Shown piece after piece: positions 50,137-59,959 of a DNA stretch of 64,000 bases. The position numbers and the translations under genes were made by a program. Position 1 is the stretch's first letter. Every line of letters begins with the position of its first letter. The DNA is from Opacimonas sp002292215 (GTDB taxonomy: Bacteria > Pseudomonadota > Gammaproteobacteria > Enterobacterales > Alteromonadaceae), in contig OX044360.1 of assembly GCA_943846745.1 (NCBI GenBank), forward strand, positions 2,108,001 to 2,172,000. The letters run 5' to 3'. The notes beneath the pieces are model-generated. The model was not told the origin of the DNA. It did no database searches and saw nothing but the letters and a program-made list of their open reading frames with translations.

Positions 50137-51684
50137 TTACAAAAGCTGTTCATGGCGAGCGTAATGGTGTACAAACCGATCAAATGCCCGGTAACTTAAC
50201 GCCGTCTGTATATGCGGTAATTCAATTGAGTCTGATGCGTCTAAATCTGCAAGAGTGCGTGAGACTTTTAACACACGATGATAAACCCTTGCTGTTAACC
50301 CCAGCTCTTCAATTGCACAGCTGAGAAAGTCCTCAGACAGCGTGTCTAGGATACAAAATTCGTTGATCCGTTTTGGACACAAATGAGCATTTAAAACTCC
50401 TTGTCGTTTCAATTGGATCCGTTGTGCGCCAATAACCTGTGTTTTCAATTGTGCCGATCTTACCTCTGGCTCGATTATGGCTGGAGCATGTGACGGCATA
50501 GACACGCTGTTGACTTGATTGAGATTGACTTTTTTGACTTCAATCTGGATATCAATTCGATCTAATAACGGTCCAGATACCTTCTGTAAATACCGCATAT
50601 TTTGGTCATAGGTACTACGTCCATCATAAATATCCCCAGTCGGACTTGGATTCATGGCGGCAATAAGCTGAAAATTAGCAGGTAGTGTCATATTATATTG
50701 TGCTTTGGCTAAGGTAATCGTTTTAGCTTCTAGTGGCTGTCGTAAGTGCTCTAAGGCATTGGCGGTAAATTCAGGGAGTTCATCTAAAAATAAGACACCA
50801 TTGTGTGCCAAAGATATTTCTCCTGGGCTAAAGCGCACTCCACCGCCGATTAATGCCGGAATCGATGCACTATGATGAGGTTGGCGAAACGGACGCTGCC
50901 GCCATAACGCATTAACATTAAGTCCACCCACGCTATTTATGGATGCATTTTCCAATGCTTGTTGTTGTGATAGCGCTGGTAAAATCGTGGCAATTCGTTG
51001 AGCTAGCATGGTTTTTCCGGAGCCAGGAGGGCCATACATAAGTAAATTATGCCCACCTGCTGCGGCAACTAAACAGGCTCTTTTTGCAGGTGCTTGCCCC
51101 ATGACATCGGCAAAGTCCAATCCTTGGAAATACTCCTCTGCGGGTTGCGGTGTATGTGTTATTGGGATTAATGCTTGGGTGTTATTGAGATGCGCCACGA
51201 CCTCACGTAAATGCAGTGCACTCAACGCATTAATATTTGGTAACACACTTAACTCGTTACGATTGGCTTGACTGGAGACCAGTGTTTTGTCGGGAGGAAG
51301 CGCAAGACCTGCGACTAATATCCCTTCAACATGACGTAACTCGCCAGATAATGCTAGTTCACCTAAAAACTCATAATGATGTAAATGTTGTTGATTGATT
51401 TGTCCACTTGCGCTGAGGACGCCCACTGCAATCGCTAAATCGAAGCGTGAGCCATGTTTGGGTAAATCTGCAGGAGATAAGTTTATGGTGATACGTTGGG
51501 CGGGAAATGTAAAACCCGAATTAATTATGGCACTGCGGACTCTCTCACGTGCTTCAGAGATGCTGCGATGCGGTAAACCTACTAGATTGAATGCGGGTAA
51601 TCCGGCAGATATATGTACCTCAATGGTAATTAATGGTGCTTCTATTCCAAATGCGCTACGGGCATAAACAACGGCAAGTGCCAT
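50137..51684 (-). CDS. comM: YifB/ComM family Mg chelatase-like AAA ATPase
   Basis: A 515-residue hexameric helicase needed for branch migration during natural transformation in relatives. N-terminal Lon-like domain (SAGLPAFNLVGLPHRSISEA), Walker A MYGPPGSGKTMLAQRI near residue 215, Walker B NGVLFLDELPEF, and the C-terminal chelatase-type domain ending YHRVLKVSRTLADL. Presence hints at competence for DNA uptake, but the enzyme is also kept in species never seen to transform. It converges with ilvY and diverges from ilvE, a neighbourhood shared with Shewanella and Vibrio. Confidence 0.95.
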   Translation of the reverse strand: MALAVVYARSAFGIEAPLITIEVHISAGLPAFNLVGLPHRSISEARERVRSAIINSGFTFPAQRITINLSPADLPKHGSRFDLAIAVGVLSASGQINQQHLHHYEFLGELALSGELRHVEGILVAGLALPPDKTLVSSQANRNELSVLPNINALSALHLREVVAHLNNTQALIPITHTPQPAEEYFQGLDFADVMGQAPAKRACLVAAAGGHNLLMYGPPGSGKTMLAQRIATILPALSQQQALENASINSVGGLNVNALWRQRPFRQPHHSASIPALIGGGVRFSPGEISLAHNGVLFLDELPEFTANALEHLRQPLEAKTITLAKAQYNMTLPANFQLIAAMNPSPTGDIYDGRSTYDQNMRYLQKVSGPLLDRIDIQIEVKKVNLNQVNSVSMPSHAPAIIEPEVRSAQLKTQVIGAQRIQLKRQGVLNAHLCPKRINEFCILDTLSEDFLSCAIEELGLTARVYHRVLKVSRTLADLDASDSIELPHIQTALSYRAFDRFVHHYARHEQLL

Positions 51685-52047
51685 ATTAGATCCTTAATCG
51701 ATAAACTATGTAATTAGTTAAGCCTATAGAAAGGTACGCAAAGGGTAGGACAGGATTTTACGAAAAAAGTAAAAACTAGACGAACGATCAGTGTTGCATT
51801 TTACAAAAAATTCAGGCTTACTATGCATCCAGGGCGTTCGCTCTATCAGTGACCATATTTTAAGCATCAGTGAATAAGACATTATCTCGCTTATGCTCAA
51901 CTTGCCAAACTAAAAATTACGTTGGTACTATCATCCTGCGCTATCAGAAAGTGTATTTAGGGTGTATTATCAATACGTTTAGATAATCCATTTTGCACGC
52001 TATTTCACAAAAAATTGCGCGTGCTGTTATACGATAAAGGAAAAACA
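51685..52047. other. comM-ilvE divergent intergenic region
   Basis: About 360 bp holding the promoters of comM and the ilvEDA operon. I looked for an ilvL-type leader peptide rich in Ile, Leu and Val followed by an attenuator and found none: short frames such as MLNLPN (near 51895) lack such runs. A GCACGC/GCGTGC inverted repeat (51995-52000 and 52019-52024) lies just before the ilvE ribosome-binding site. No other assignable signal. Confidence 0.45.
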
Positions 52048-52980
52048 ATGGCTAAAACCCCAGCAGAAAAAATTTGGTTTAACGGTGACATCATGCCTTG
52101 GCAAGATGCGAAGGTACATGTAATGACGCATGCAATTCACTATGGCTCATCTGTGTTTGAAGGGGTCCGTGCCTACAATACGCCCGATCAAGGAACGTGT
52201 GTGTTTCGTTTGCAAGAACATACCCGTCGACTATTTGATTCTGCCAAAATTTATCGTATGACTATTCCATATACTATTGATCAAGTGAATCAAGCCACGA
52301 TGGATATCATTACGGCCAATAATTTAAAATCAGCATATATCCGTCCAATCGCATTTTACGGTGATTTAGGCATGGGTATTCAAGTTCCTTTTGGACAAGA
52401 AACCGAACTCAGCATTGCGGCCTTTGAATGGGGTGCATATTTAGGTGAAGAAGCCCTTAAGCATGGTGTCGATGCAGGTATATCTTCATGGTCTCGTTTA
52501 GCCGCTAACACTTTACCAACTGGCGCTAAAGCAGGTGGTAACTACTTGTCTTCACAGCTGATTTCAATGGAAGCTAGGCGCCATGGTTATGGTGAAGGGA
52601 TCGCACTTGATGTCAATGGTTATGTCTCAGAGGGCGCGGGCGAAAACATTTTTGTTATTCGTGACAAAGTCGTTATGACAACACCAAAAACAGCCGCAAT
52701 TTTACCAGGCATTACACGTGATACGTGTATGACGTTATTAAAAGAATTGGGTTATGAAATCCGCGAAGAAAACATTCCGCGCGAATCTATGTACTTGGCT
52801 GATGAGATTTTCATGTGTGGAACTGCCGCAGAAGTTACACCTGTGCGCAGTGTCGATGGTATCGCGGTTGGTAATGGTGGACGTGGACCGATCACTAAAG
52901 AAGTCCAAGATATGTTCTTCGGCTTGTTCAATGGCCAAACCCCTGATAAGTGGAACTGGTTAACGCCGGTTTACAAATAA
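52048..52980 (+). CDS. ilvE: Branched-chain amino acid aminotransferase
   Basis: A 310-residue class IV PLP aminotransferase making the final transamination of Ile, Leu and Val with glutamate. HAIHYGSSVFEGVRAY near the N-terminus, RPIAFYGDLGMGIQ, the catalytic lysine in LPTGAKAGGNYLSS (about residue 160) and CGTAAEVTPVRSVDG are diagnostic. ATG 52048 follows AAGGA at seven bases; the upstream in-frame TTG at 52015 is not needed. It heads ilvE-ilvD-ilvA. Unlike E. coli there is no ilvGM before it. Confidence 0.97.
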   Translation: MAKTPAEKIWFNGDIMPWQDAKVHVMTHAIHYGSSVFEGVRAYNTPDQGTCVFRLQEHTRRLFDSAKIYRMTIPYTIDQVNQATMDIITANNLKSAYIRPIAFYGDLGMGIQVPFGQETELSIAAFEWGAYLGEEALKHGVDAGISSWSRLAANTLPTGAKAGGNYLSSQLISMEARRHGYGEGIALDVNGYVSEGAGENIFVIRDKVVMTTPKTAAILPGITRDTCMTLLKELGYEIREENIPRESMYLADEIFMCGTAAEVTPVRSVDGIAVGNGGRGPITKEVQDMFFGLFNGQTPDKWNWLTPVYK

Positions 52981-53021
52981 ATTTAAGATTTTTGATTTAG
53001 AGTTAAAAAGAGAGATATATC

Positions 53022-54869
53022 ATGCCAAGACTTCGTTCAGCAACGACCACACAAGGCCGTAATATGGCTGGTGCCCGTGCCTTATGGCGAGCTACAGGAA
53101 TGAAAGATAGTGATTTTGGGAAGCCAATTATTGCGGTTGCCAATTCATTTACACAATTTGTACCTGGTCATGTGCATTTAAAAGACATGGGTCAACTGGT
53201 TGCTCGGAGCATTGAAGCGGCAGGCGGCGTCGCCAAAGAATTCAATACCATTGCGGTTGATGATGGGATTGCTATGGGGCATGCAGGTATGCTTTATAGC
53301 TTGCCTTCGCGTGAAATTATCGCCGATTCTGTTGAATACATGGTGAATGCACATTGTGCTGATGCGATTGTTTGTATCTCAAACTGTGACAAAATTACCC
53401 CAGGGATGTTGATGGCAGCGATGCGCTTAAACGTACCGGTTATTTTTGTTTCTGGCGGACCAATGGAAGCGGGTAAAACCACGCTGTCTGATCAAATCAT
53501 CAAACTAGACTTGGTCGATGCAATGGTAGCGGGTGCGGATGACAATATTTCTGATGCAGATTCGGACGAGATCGAACGCTCTGCGTGTCCTACATGTGGG
53601 TCGTGTTCTGGTATGTTTACTGCCAACTCGATGAACTGTTTGACCGAAGCGTTAGGGTTATCATTACCAGGTAATGGCTCAATGTTGGCAACGCATTCCG
53701 ATCGTGAGCAGTTATTTATTCGTGCCGGTCAAGAAATCGTTAAATTATGTCAACGCTATTATGGCGATGATGATGAAAGTATTTTGCCACGTAATATTGC
53801 AAACTTTAATGCGTTTGAAAATGCCATGAGCTTAGATATTGCGATGGGTGGCTCGACTAATACTATTTTGCATTTATTAGCTGCAGCAATTGAAGGTGAA
53901 ATTGATTTCACGATGGATGATATTGATCGTTTATCGCGTAAAGTCCCGCATCTTTGTAAAGTCGCTCCTTCAACACCTAAATATCATATGGAAGATGTGC
54001 ATCGTGCCGGTGGTGTTATGGGGATCTTGAATGAATTAAATAAAGCCGGTTTATTACACGGAGATTCGCAACACGTTGCCGGTGGAACTGTCGCAGAGGT
54101 TATCGCGTCGATGGATATCACGCGTGATAATCCAGAAGCGGATAAATTTTATCGTGCAGGTCCTGCTGGTATCCGAACGACCAAAGCTTTTAGTCAAAGC
54201 TGCCGCTGGGATGAAAGTGATAGTGACCGTGAAAACGGGTGTATTCGTAGTATTGAGCACGCCTATAGTTTAGAAGGTGGTCTTGCAGTCTTGTTTGGTA
54301 ACTTAGCCGAAAATGGCTGTATTGTTAAAACGGCAGGTGTCGATGAGTCTATTCATAAATTTACCGGTCCAGCACGCGTCTATGAATCACAAGATGATGC
54401 CGTTAATGCTATTTTAGCGGATGAAGTAGTCGCCGGTGATGTGGTTGTCATTCGTTATGAAGGTCCTCGAGGCGGACCAGGCATGCAAGAAATGCTCTAT
54501 CCAACAACGTACCTTAAATCGAAAGGTTTAGGTGCTGCTTGTGCATTAATTACCGATGGTCGTTTCTCCGGAGGAACGTCGGGGTTATCGATTGGTCATT
54601 GTTCTCCTGAAGCAGCCAGTGGCGGTGGTTTAGCCTTGGTCGAAGAAGGCGATATGATTGCGATTGATATTCCAAACCGCACCATGAATGTCGTGCTTGA
54701 TGATGCTGAATTACAAGCTCGTCGCACTGCAATGGAAGCACGTGAACGTCCATACAAGCCGGTTAATCGTGAGCGTAAAGTTTCATTAGCGCTGCGTAAT
54801 TTCGCGATGTTAGCGACCAGTGCTGACAAAGGTGCCGTTCGTGATCCATCTAAACTAGAAGATATCTAA
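53022..54869 (+). CDS. ilvD: Dihydroxy-acid dehydratase
   Basis: A 615-residue iron-sulfur enzyme dehydrating dihydroxy acids to the keto acids of valine and isoleucine. Cluster cysteines are visible in CISNCDKITPGMLMA and CPTCGSCSGMFTANSMN; GPRGGPGMQEMLYPTTY and ITDGRFSGGTSGLSIGHCSP complete the family signature. Length is standard (E. coli 616). It follows ilvE by 41 bp with an AGAGAG ribosome-binding site, and ilvA starts one base after its stop. Confidence 0.97.
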   Translation: MPRLRSATTTQGRNMAGARALWRATGMKDSDFGKPIIAVANSFTQFVPGHVHLKDMGQLVARSIEAAGGVAKEFNTIAVDDGIAMGHAGMLYSLPSREIIADSVEYMVNAHCADAIVCISNCDKITPGMLMAAMRLNVPVIFVSGGPMEAGKTTLSDQIIKLDLVDAMVAGADDNISDADSDEIERSACPTCGSCSGMFTANSMNCLTEALGLSLPGNGSMLATHSDREQLFIRAGQEIVKLCQRYYGDDDESILPRNIANFNAFENAMSLDIAMGGSTNTILHLLAAAIEGEIDFTMDDIDRLSRKVPHLCKVAPSTPKYHMEDVHRAGGVMGILNELNKAGLLHGDSQHVAGGTVAEVIASMDITRDNPEADKFYRAGPAGIRTTKAFSQSCRWDESDSDRENGCIRSIEHAYSLEGGLAVLFGNLAENGCIVKTAGVDESIHKFTGPARVYESQDDAVNAILADEVVAGDVVVIRYEGPRGGPGMQEMLYPTTYLKSKGLGAACALITDGRFSGGTSGLSIGHCSPEAASGGGLALVEEGDMIAIDIPNRTMNVVLDDAELQARRTAMEARERPYKPVNRERKVSLALRNFAMLATSADKGAVRDPSKLEDI

Positions 54870-54870
54870 A

Positions 54871-56409
54871 ATGAGCCATGTAAGTCCCAATGAATATTTA
54901 AAGAAAATCCTGCTTGCCCCAGTCTATGAGGCTGCAGTCAATTCGGATTGCGTCTTGATGAATCGGTTGTCGAGTGAACTTGGCAACCAGATTTATTTAA
55001 AACGTGAAGACCAGCAACCCGTAAAATCCTTTAAATTGCGTGGTGCTTACAATCGTATTAGTCAGCTTAGTGACGAGCAACTTGCTAAGGGTGTGATTGC
55101 TGCATCTGCGGGTAATCATGCTCAAGGTATGGCATACGCGGCGAAACAAAAGAAGATCCATGCCACCATTGTGATGCCTGAAACCACTCCTGATATTAAA
55201 GTGGATGCGGTGCGTCGCTTCGGTGGTAAGTGGGTTGAGATCGTGCAACATGGAACGAGTTTTGATACTGCATCTAAGTACGCTCAAGCATTATGTGCGG
55301 AGCGGGAGTTAACGTACATTCCGCCATTTGATGATCCTGATGTGATTGCGGGGCAAGGTACGATTGCGCGTGAAATGTTAGAGCAACAACCGGATTTAGA
55401 CACGTTATTTGTAGCGGTAGGTGGGGGCGGTTTAGCCGCAGGGATTGCTGTATATGTTAAGCAACTGAAACCTGAAATCAAAATTATTGCAGTAGAATCA
55501 GAAGAATCAGCTTGCCTAAAAGCCGCTTTAGCAGCCGGAGAGCCGGTTACATTACCGACGGTAGGTATATTTGCTGACGGTGTGGCAGTGAAAACTATTG
55601 GCACTGAAACATTCCGTTTATGTCAGCAATATGTTGATGAAGTTATAACGGTAAGTAATGATGAGATCTGTGCAGCCATAAAAGATATTTTTGATGATAC
55701 ACGTGTGATCGCTGAACCTGCGGGCGCATTATCGATTGCTGGTATCCGTAAATATTGTCAAACGCATAAAGTCACTGGGCATCATTTTGGTGGGATTTTA
55801 TGTGGTGCGAATATTAATTTCCATACGTTGCGTTATGTGTCTGAGCGATGTGAACTTGGTGAACGCAAAGAAGCGGTATTTGCCGTTAAAATACCTGAAG
55901 TCACCGGTTCGTTTAAACGCTTTTGTGAAGTGTTAGGTGGGATCAATATTACCGAGTTTAATTACCGGTTCGCCAATGCCCAACAAGCTTATGTATTTGT
56001 CGGTGTTAAACTCAAACGCGGCCTAGAAGAGTATGCGGAGCTGACGGCGACGTTAGCGGAAAATGGTTATGAAGCGATTGATTTATCTAATGATGAGTTA
56101 GCAAAACTGCACATCCGACATATGGTGGGTGGAAAGCCGCCGGTGGCGATTGCAGAGCGCGTTTTTGGCTTTGAGTTCCCGGAATACCCAGGCGCATTAA
56201 TGCACTTTCTGAAAACGTTGGGCGAGCGCTGGAATATTACTCTCTTTCATTATCGTAACCATGGCGCGGCTGAAGGGTTAGTGTTAGTTGGTTTTGATTT
56301 ACCAGAGCATTTAAGCGCGGATTTTGAAGAGCACTTAAATGCCCTTGGTTATACTTACCAAGAGCATACAGGCAATGCTGCTTATCAATTTTTCTTAGGC
56401 AGTGATTAG
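54871..56409 (+). CDS. ilvA: Threonine deaminase (biosynthetic, long form)
   Basis: A 512-residue PLP enzyme converting threonine to 2-oxobutyrate, the first step of isoleucine synthesis. The PLP lysine is in QPVKSFKLRGAYNRI (about residue 60); AVGGGGLAAGIAVYVK is the phosphate loop. The C-terminal third has two ACT-like regulatory domains (KEAVFAVKIPEVTGSFKRF and ERVFGFEFPEYPGALMHF), as in the isoleucine-inhibited form. It overlaps the convergent plsB stop by four bases (56406-56409), so there is no room for a separate terminator. Confidence 0.96.
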   Translation: MSHVSPNEYLKKILLAPVYEAAVNSDCVLMNRLSSELGNQIYLKREDQQPVKSFKLRGAYNRISQLSDEQLAKGVIAASAGNHAQGMAYAAKQKKIHATIVMPETTPDIKVDAVRRFGGKWVEIVQHGTSFDTASKYAQALCAERELTYIPPFDDPDVIAGQGTIAREMLEQQPDLDTLFVAVGGGGLAAGIAVYVKQLKPEIKIIAVESEESACLKAALAAGEPVTLPTVGIFADGVAVKTIGTETFRLCQQYVDEVITVSNDEICAAIKDIFDDTRVIAEPAGALSIAGIRKYCQTHKVTGHHFGGILCGANINFHTLRYVSERCELGERKEAVFAVKIPEVTGSFKRFCEVLGGINITEFNYRFANAQQAYVFVGVKLKRGLEEYAELTATLAENGYEAIDLSNDELAKLHIRHMVGGKPPVAIAERVFGFEFPEYPGALMHFLKTLGERWNITLFHYRNHGAAEGLVLVGFDLPEHLSADFEEHLNALGYTYQEHTGNAAYQFFLGSD

Positions 56410-58844
56410 ATTTTTTGTAAGTGCTGGACTATTTCTGGCCAGACAATCTGATTGACTAAATCATGGAACGCGGTGGAGTTGTCATTTAAATGCAACGCAC
56501 CGCTATCATCTGATGTTAATAACGCATTTTCACGTAATCCATTGACTAACGTCGCAAAGACATTTTTATCCGAAAACTCCGGAGAACTCACTCCATATAA
56601 ACTTGATAAACGTTCGGCGATTTTACGAGATTCACGTTCTAATTCACCTCTACTCACACCTGCATTTTTGGTTAATACCGTTAAGACAATCGCATAACGT
56701 TGCCACGTATCTTGCATTACACGTGCCAGTAGCCATGCACTATGAAACGATGCATCAGTGGAGGCGGGAGGCATTATTTTTCGCCCTGATTGAACTAGCA
56801 GCCCTTGTGCTTTGAGTTGTGAAATACATTCATCGGCATAAGTGAGTGCTTCATCTACTGTAAAATAGATAAAAAGTTCTTTGTGTAATAAGGGATAGAT
56901 CGTTTTTACGGTCGTTAAAATAAACGATTTTTCACAGCCATTTTTAGCAAACACCAGTGCAGTAATTAGACTTGGCAAGGCAAACAGGTGAATAATGTTA
57001 TTGCGATAATAAGTTAGGGCTACCGCATTATCTGGCTGCGGGGATATCAACGTTCCAAATTGGTCAGTTTCGGTCTGTAGACGCTTTAAAGATAGGGTAT
57101 TAGTAATTAATTCTGACGCATTATACTCAGGGATCGACATCGTATCTGAGAAAGGTAATGTGCGGAATAACGTCAAATAATCACTGATTGCATGTTCCAT
57201 TTCGGTTTGACTCATGGTCATCGTTTTGCTTGCTAATAAGCATAATGATACTAATGCCATACCATTGAGTGCGGCTGATTTATTAATCTCTAACATAATG
57301 TCATCGGCTAATCGGTTTACTGCTGGGGTTAGCCATTGTGGTTTTTTATGGATATCGTCTTGGTCAACTGGTCGGCTCCAACCCTTAGCGTGTTGGTCCA
57401 AAAATTGATTTAGCTGGATCGGTTCTCCAAAATTAAGATAGCCATGACCATAATTACGTAATTTTTTGATAGCCCCGAGGACTTGTAAAGGCGATTCTTT
57501 TTTCTTGGATTTGCCTTTCAGTTCTTTGACATAGCTGCTGACTTCCATGACATTTTCATAGCCAATATAAACCGGCACCAGACTTACAGGGCGATTGATC
57601 CCTTTGGTCATGGCTTGAATGGTCATCGCCAACATGCCGGTCTTTGGAGGTAGCAATCTGCCGGTGCGTGAGCGCCCCCCTTCAGGGTAGTATTTGACAG
57701 AATAACCTTTGTTAAACAATAACTCTAAATATTCACGGAATACTGCGGTATAGAGCTTGTTTCCGGCGAAACTTCGGCGTAAAAAGAATGCGCCTGCTTT
57801 TCTAAATATAGGACCTGCTGGCCAAAAATTAAGATTAATCCCCGCTGCAATATGAGGGGTGACTAATCCTTCATTATAAATAACAGTTGTTAGTAGTAAA
57901 TAATCCATGTGCGAGCGATGACAAGGTACATAAATGATTTCATGGCCGTTACGGGATAGTTCGCGGACTTTAGATGCATTCGATACGGTGATGCCATTAT
58001 AAATTTTATTCCAAATTGGGGTAAGGATCCGATTGGCAAAACGGATTAAGCCCTCACGATAATCACCTGCAATTTCATCTAAATACTTATGGGCTTCTTG
58101 TTTGGCTTTAGCGGGTAAGACATTTTTGCTACGGACTAGCTCACGCATCGCTTGTTTGACAGAATCAGAACCCACTACAGCGGAATGTAACGTTTGACGC
58201 TCTAATAGCGTAGGGCCGTTTAATCCTTGGCGTTTGCGTTGGAAATGAGTCGCAGCTACACGGAGCAATTTACGAGCAATGTGTTCATCAGTGCCATGCT
58301 GTTGCGCCATAAACTGTGAGGATACCGCTTTAGAGTATGACACAAAATTATCACGCCCCAAAAACAACACAATAAATATCTTACGCAACCAACTTGGCGA
58401 GGCGACATCAACGATAAGATCGGAGAAACCAGGCTTGGATTTTTCCGGTGCTCGACCCCAGGTTATGTATACCGGAACCATTTGAATATCTAGATCAGGT
58501 TGTTCTCTATGGGTATGAAACAGCTGAGTAAATTGCGACTCGATATTGGTTTTGCCAGGTTTTTTACTGAACAAAGGGGTTTGAGTGTGCAAATACAAGC
58601 AAGAGACATGTTGATTGTTACCAAAGGCCGACGGCGATAGAGGGCTCGGTAAACCTAAGCGTTTAGTCGAAAAAGCAAGAGCGAGTTGGTCAGTAACTGA
58701 ATCAGTATGTAATATATAAATAATAGGTCGGTTGGGGTCGATGCCCAATTCACCCGTCACATCAGCAGGGATTGTGTGTGGTTTGACGCATAATCGAATG
58801 GGCCAATACAACAAAGATAAAAATAATTTTCTGAAAAAGGACAT
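56406..58844 (-). CDS. plsB: Glycerol-3-phosphate 1-O-acyltransferase
   Basis: An 812-residue inner-membrane enzyme that acylates glycerol 3-phosphate in phospholipid synthesis. Acyltransferase motifs occur in order: PCHRSHMDYLLLTTV (HX4D catalytic, about residue 305), GAFFLRRSFAGNKLY, KYYPEGGRSRTGRLLPPKTG and VPVYIGYENVMEVSSY. The ATG at 58844 gives MSFFRKLFLSLLYWP, whose length to the conserved IPAD equals E. coli PlsB; a GTG at 58859 would add five residues (MNINP). Divergent from lexA, an arrangement shared with E. coli. Confidence 0.95.
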   Translation of the reverse strand: MSFFRKLFLSLLYWPIRLCVKPHTIPADVTGELGIDPNRPIIYILHTDSVTDQLALAFSTKRLGLPSPLSPSAFGNNQHVSCLYLHTQTPLFSKKPGKTNIESQFTQLFHTHREQPDLDIQMVPVYITWGRAPEKSKPGFSDLIVDVASPSWLRKIFIVLFLGRDNFVSYSKAVSSQFMAQQHGTDEHIARKLLRVAATHFQRKRQGLNGPTLLERQTLHSAVVGSDSVKQAMRELVRSKNVLPAKAKQEAHKYLDEIAGDYREGLIRFANRILTPIWNKIYNGITVSNASKVRELSRNGHEIIYVPCHRSHMDYLLLTTVIYNEGLVTPHIAAGINLNFWPAGPIFRKAGAFFLRRSFAGNKLYTAVFREYLELLFNKGYSVKYYPEGGRSRTGRLLPPKTGMLAMTIQAMTKGINRPVSLVPVYIGYENVMEVSSYVKELKGKSKKKESPLQVLGAIKKLRNYGHGYLNFGEPIQLNQFLDQHAKGWSRPVDQDDIHKKPQWLTPAVNRLADDIMLEINKSAALNGMALVSLCLLASKTMTMSQTEMEHAISDYLTLFRTLPFSDTMSIPEYNASELITNTLSLKRLQTETDQFGTLISPQPDNAVALTYYRNNIIHLFALPSLITALVFAKNGCEKSFILTTVKTIYPLLHKELFIYFTVDEALTYADECISQLKAQGLLVQSGRKIMPPASTDASFHSAWLLARVMQDTWQRYAIVLTVLTKNAGVSRGELERESRKIAERLSSLYGVSSPEFSDKNVFATLVNGLRENALLTSDDSGALHLNDNSTAFHDLVNQIVWPEIVQHLQKI

Positions 58845-58929
58845 GGGGTTGATGTTCACCTATAAAATTTTCGCAATTATACATGTAAAAACAAAATAGG
58901 GATATTAAAGGGACTTGTATTTAAAATAA

Positions 58930-58966
58930 TACTGGATATACTACCAGTAACTGTATTAATTAACAG
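58930..58966 (+). promoter_or_regulatory. Two tandem LexA (SOS) boxes
   Basis: Box 1 TACTGGATATACTACCAGTA (58930-58949) and box 2 CTGTATTAATTAACAG (58951-58966), each CTG-N10-CAG, directly before the lexA ATG. Tandem boxes as in E. coli indicate tight self-repression; the shared divergent region could also expose plsB to LexA. Confidence 0.93.
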
Positions 58967-58973
58967 GCTGGTT

Positions 58974-59597
58974 ATGCGTCCACTAACACCTCGACAACAA
59001 GAAGTACTTGATCTTATTAAAGCAACGATGATTGAAACCGGTATGCCGCCGACTCGCGCCGAAATTGCTAGACACTTAGGCTTTAAATCACCGAATGCTG
59101 CTGAAGAACATCTTAAAGCATTAGCGCGCAAAGGCGTGATTGAGATCCTTGCGGGAACTTCGCGTGGCATAAAATTAAATATTCCTTTAGATGATACACC
59201 TGAAGAGATGGGTTTGCCGTTGATTGGAAGAGTTGCAGCGGGTGAACCTATATTGGCACAAGAGCATGTGGAGTCACATTATAAAGTTGATCCTAACTTG
59301 TTTCATCCACAAGCGGACTTCTTATTGCGCGTCAATGGGATGTCGATGAAAGATATTGGTATTTTAGATGGTGATTTATTGGCGGTACACCGAACTGTAG
59401 ATGTCCATAATGGTCAGGTTGTCGTTGCCCGTGTAGGCGATGATGTTACCGTTAAACGCTTAGAAAAAAATGGACAACATGTCTTGCTTCATGCAGAAAA
59501 CGAAGAGTTTGCTCCGATAAAAGTCGATTTAGCCGAAGAGTCCTTCAATATCGAAGGAATAGCGGTCGGTGTCATTAGAAATGCAGATTGGATGTAG
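58974..59597 (+). CDS. lexA: LexA repressor, SOS regulator
   Basis: A 207-residue transcriptional repressor and self-cleaving serine protease. The N-terminal winged helix MRPLTPRQQEVLDLI and PTRAEIARHLGFKSPNAAEEHL matches E. coli LexA. The cleavage site is RVAAGEPI (Ala-Gly), the catalytic serine lies in GMSMKDIGILDGD and the lysine in VKRLEKNG. On DNA damage RecA filaments trigger its cleavage. Two perfect boxes upstream show autoregulation. A terminator follows; no sulA/umuD-type gene is linked. Confidence 0.97.
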   Translation: MRPLTPRQQEVLDLIKATMIETGMPPTRAEIARHLGFKSPNAAEEHLKALARKGVIEILAGTSRGIKLNIPLDDTPEEMGLPLIGRVAAGEPILAQEHVESHYKVDPNLFHPQADFLLRVNGMSMKDIGILDGDLLAVHRTVDVHNGQVVVARVGDDVTVKRLEKNGQHVLLHAENEEFAPIKVDLAEESFNIEGIAVGVIRNADWM

Positions 59598-59636
59598 TCC
59601 ATAATCTGAGTAGCAAAACGCGATCAACAAACACAT

Positions 59637-59680
59637 AAAAGGTAACATTTGAGTCTCTTATCTCGAACGTTACCTTTTTT
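59637..59680 (+). terminator. Rho-independent terminator of lexA
   Basis: GGTAACATTTGAG (59641-59653) pairs with CTCGAACGTTACC (59662-59674) with one mismatch and one G-U; A-run before and TTTTTT (59675-59680) after. Located 40 bp past the lexA stop. Confidence 0.85.
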
Positions 59681-59863
59681 CTACCCAAAATAAATATATA
59701 CAAATCAATTACTAAATTACCTCCAGTCGATCAAATGCACTCGATTCGGCAGTTAGCACCCCCCACAGTTTTCATATAACAATTATTTCTGTTTATTCCC
59801 TATAAAAACATTGTTTATTCTATGTACATTGTTTAACATCTCATTCACATGAAGTATAAGTGT

Positions 59864-59932
59864 ACTTAACAATTCGACATTCGTTATGACCTTCAGTCTG
59901 AACATAACGACATCGTATTAGGATTGTTAAGT
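59864..59932 (+). promoter_or_regulatory. Nested inverted repeats in the cox leader
   Basis: Outer arms ACTTAACAAT (59864-59873) and ATTGTTAAGT (59923-59932) and inner arms TCGTTATG (59881-59888) and CATAACGA (59903-59910), all perfect, sit 28 bp before the coxB start. Further upstream ACATTGTTTA is repeated directly at 59808 and 59826 (18-bp period). The DNA could bind regulators; if transcribed it would fold into a long leader hairpin. The rest of 59598-59959 shows no gene. Confidence 0.6.
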
Positions 59933-59959
59933 CGAGTTTAACTCTCACGGAGGTGGTTA

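Noticed and set aside
51895..51925. Short frame MLNLPN as an ilv leader peptide
   Set aside because: Too short, lacks runs of regulatory amino acids and no terminator/antiterminator pair follows.
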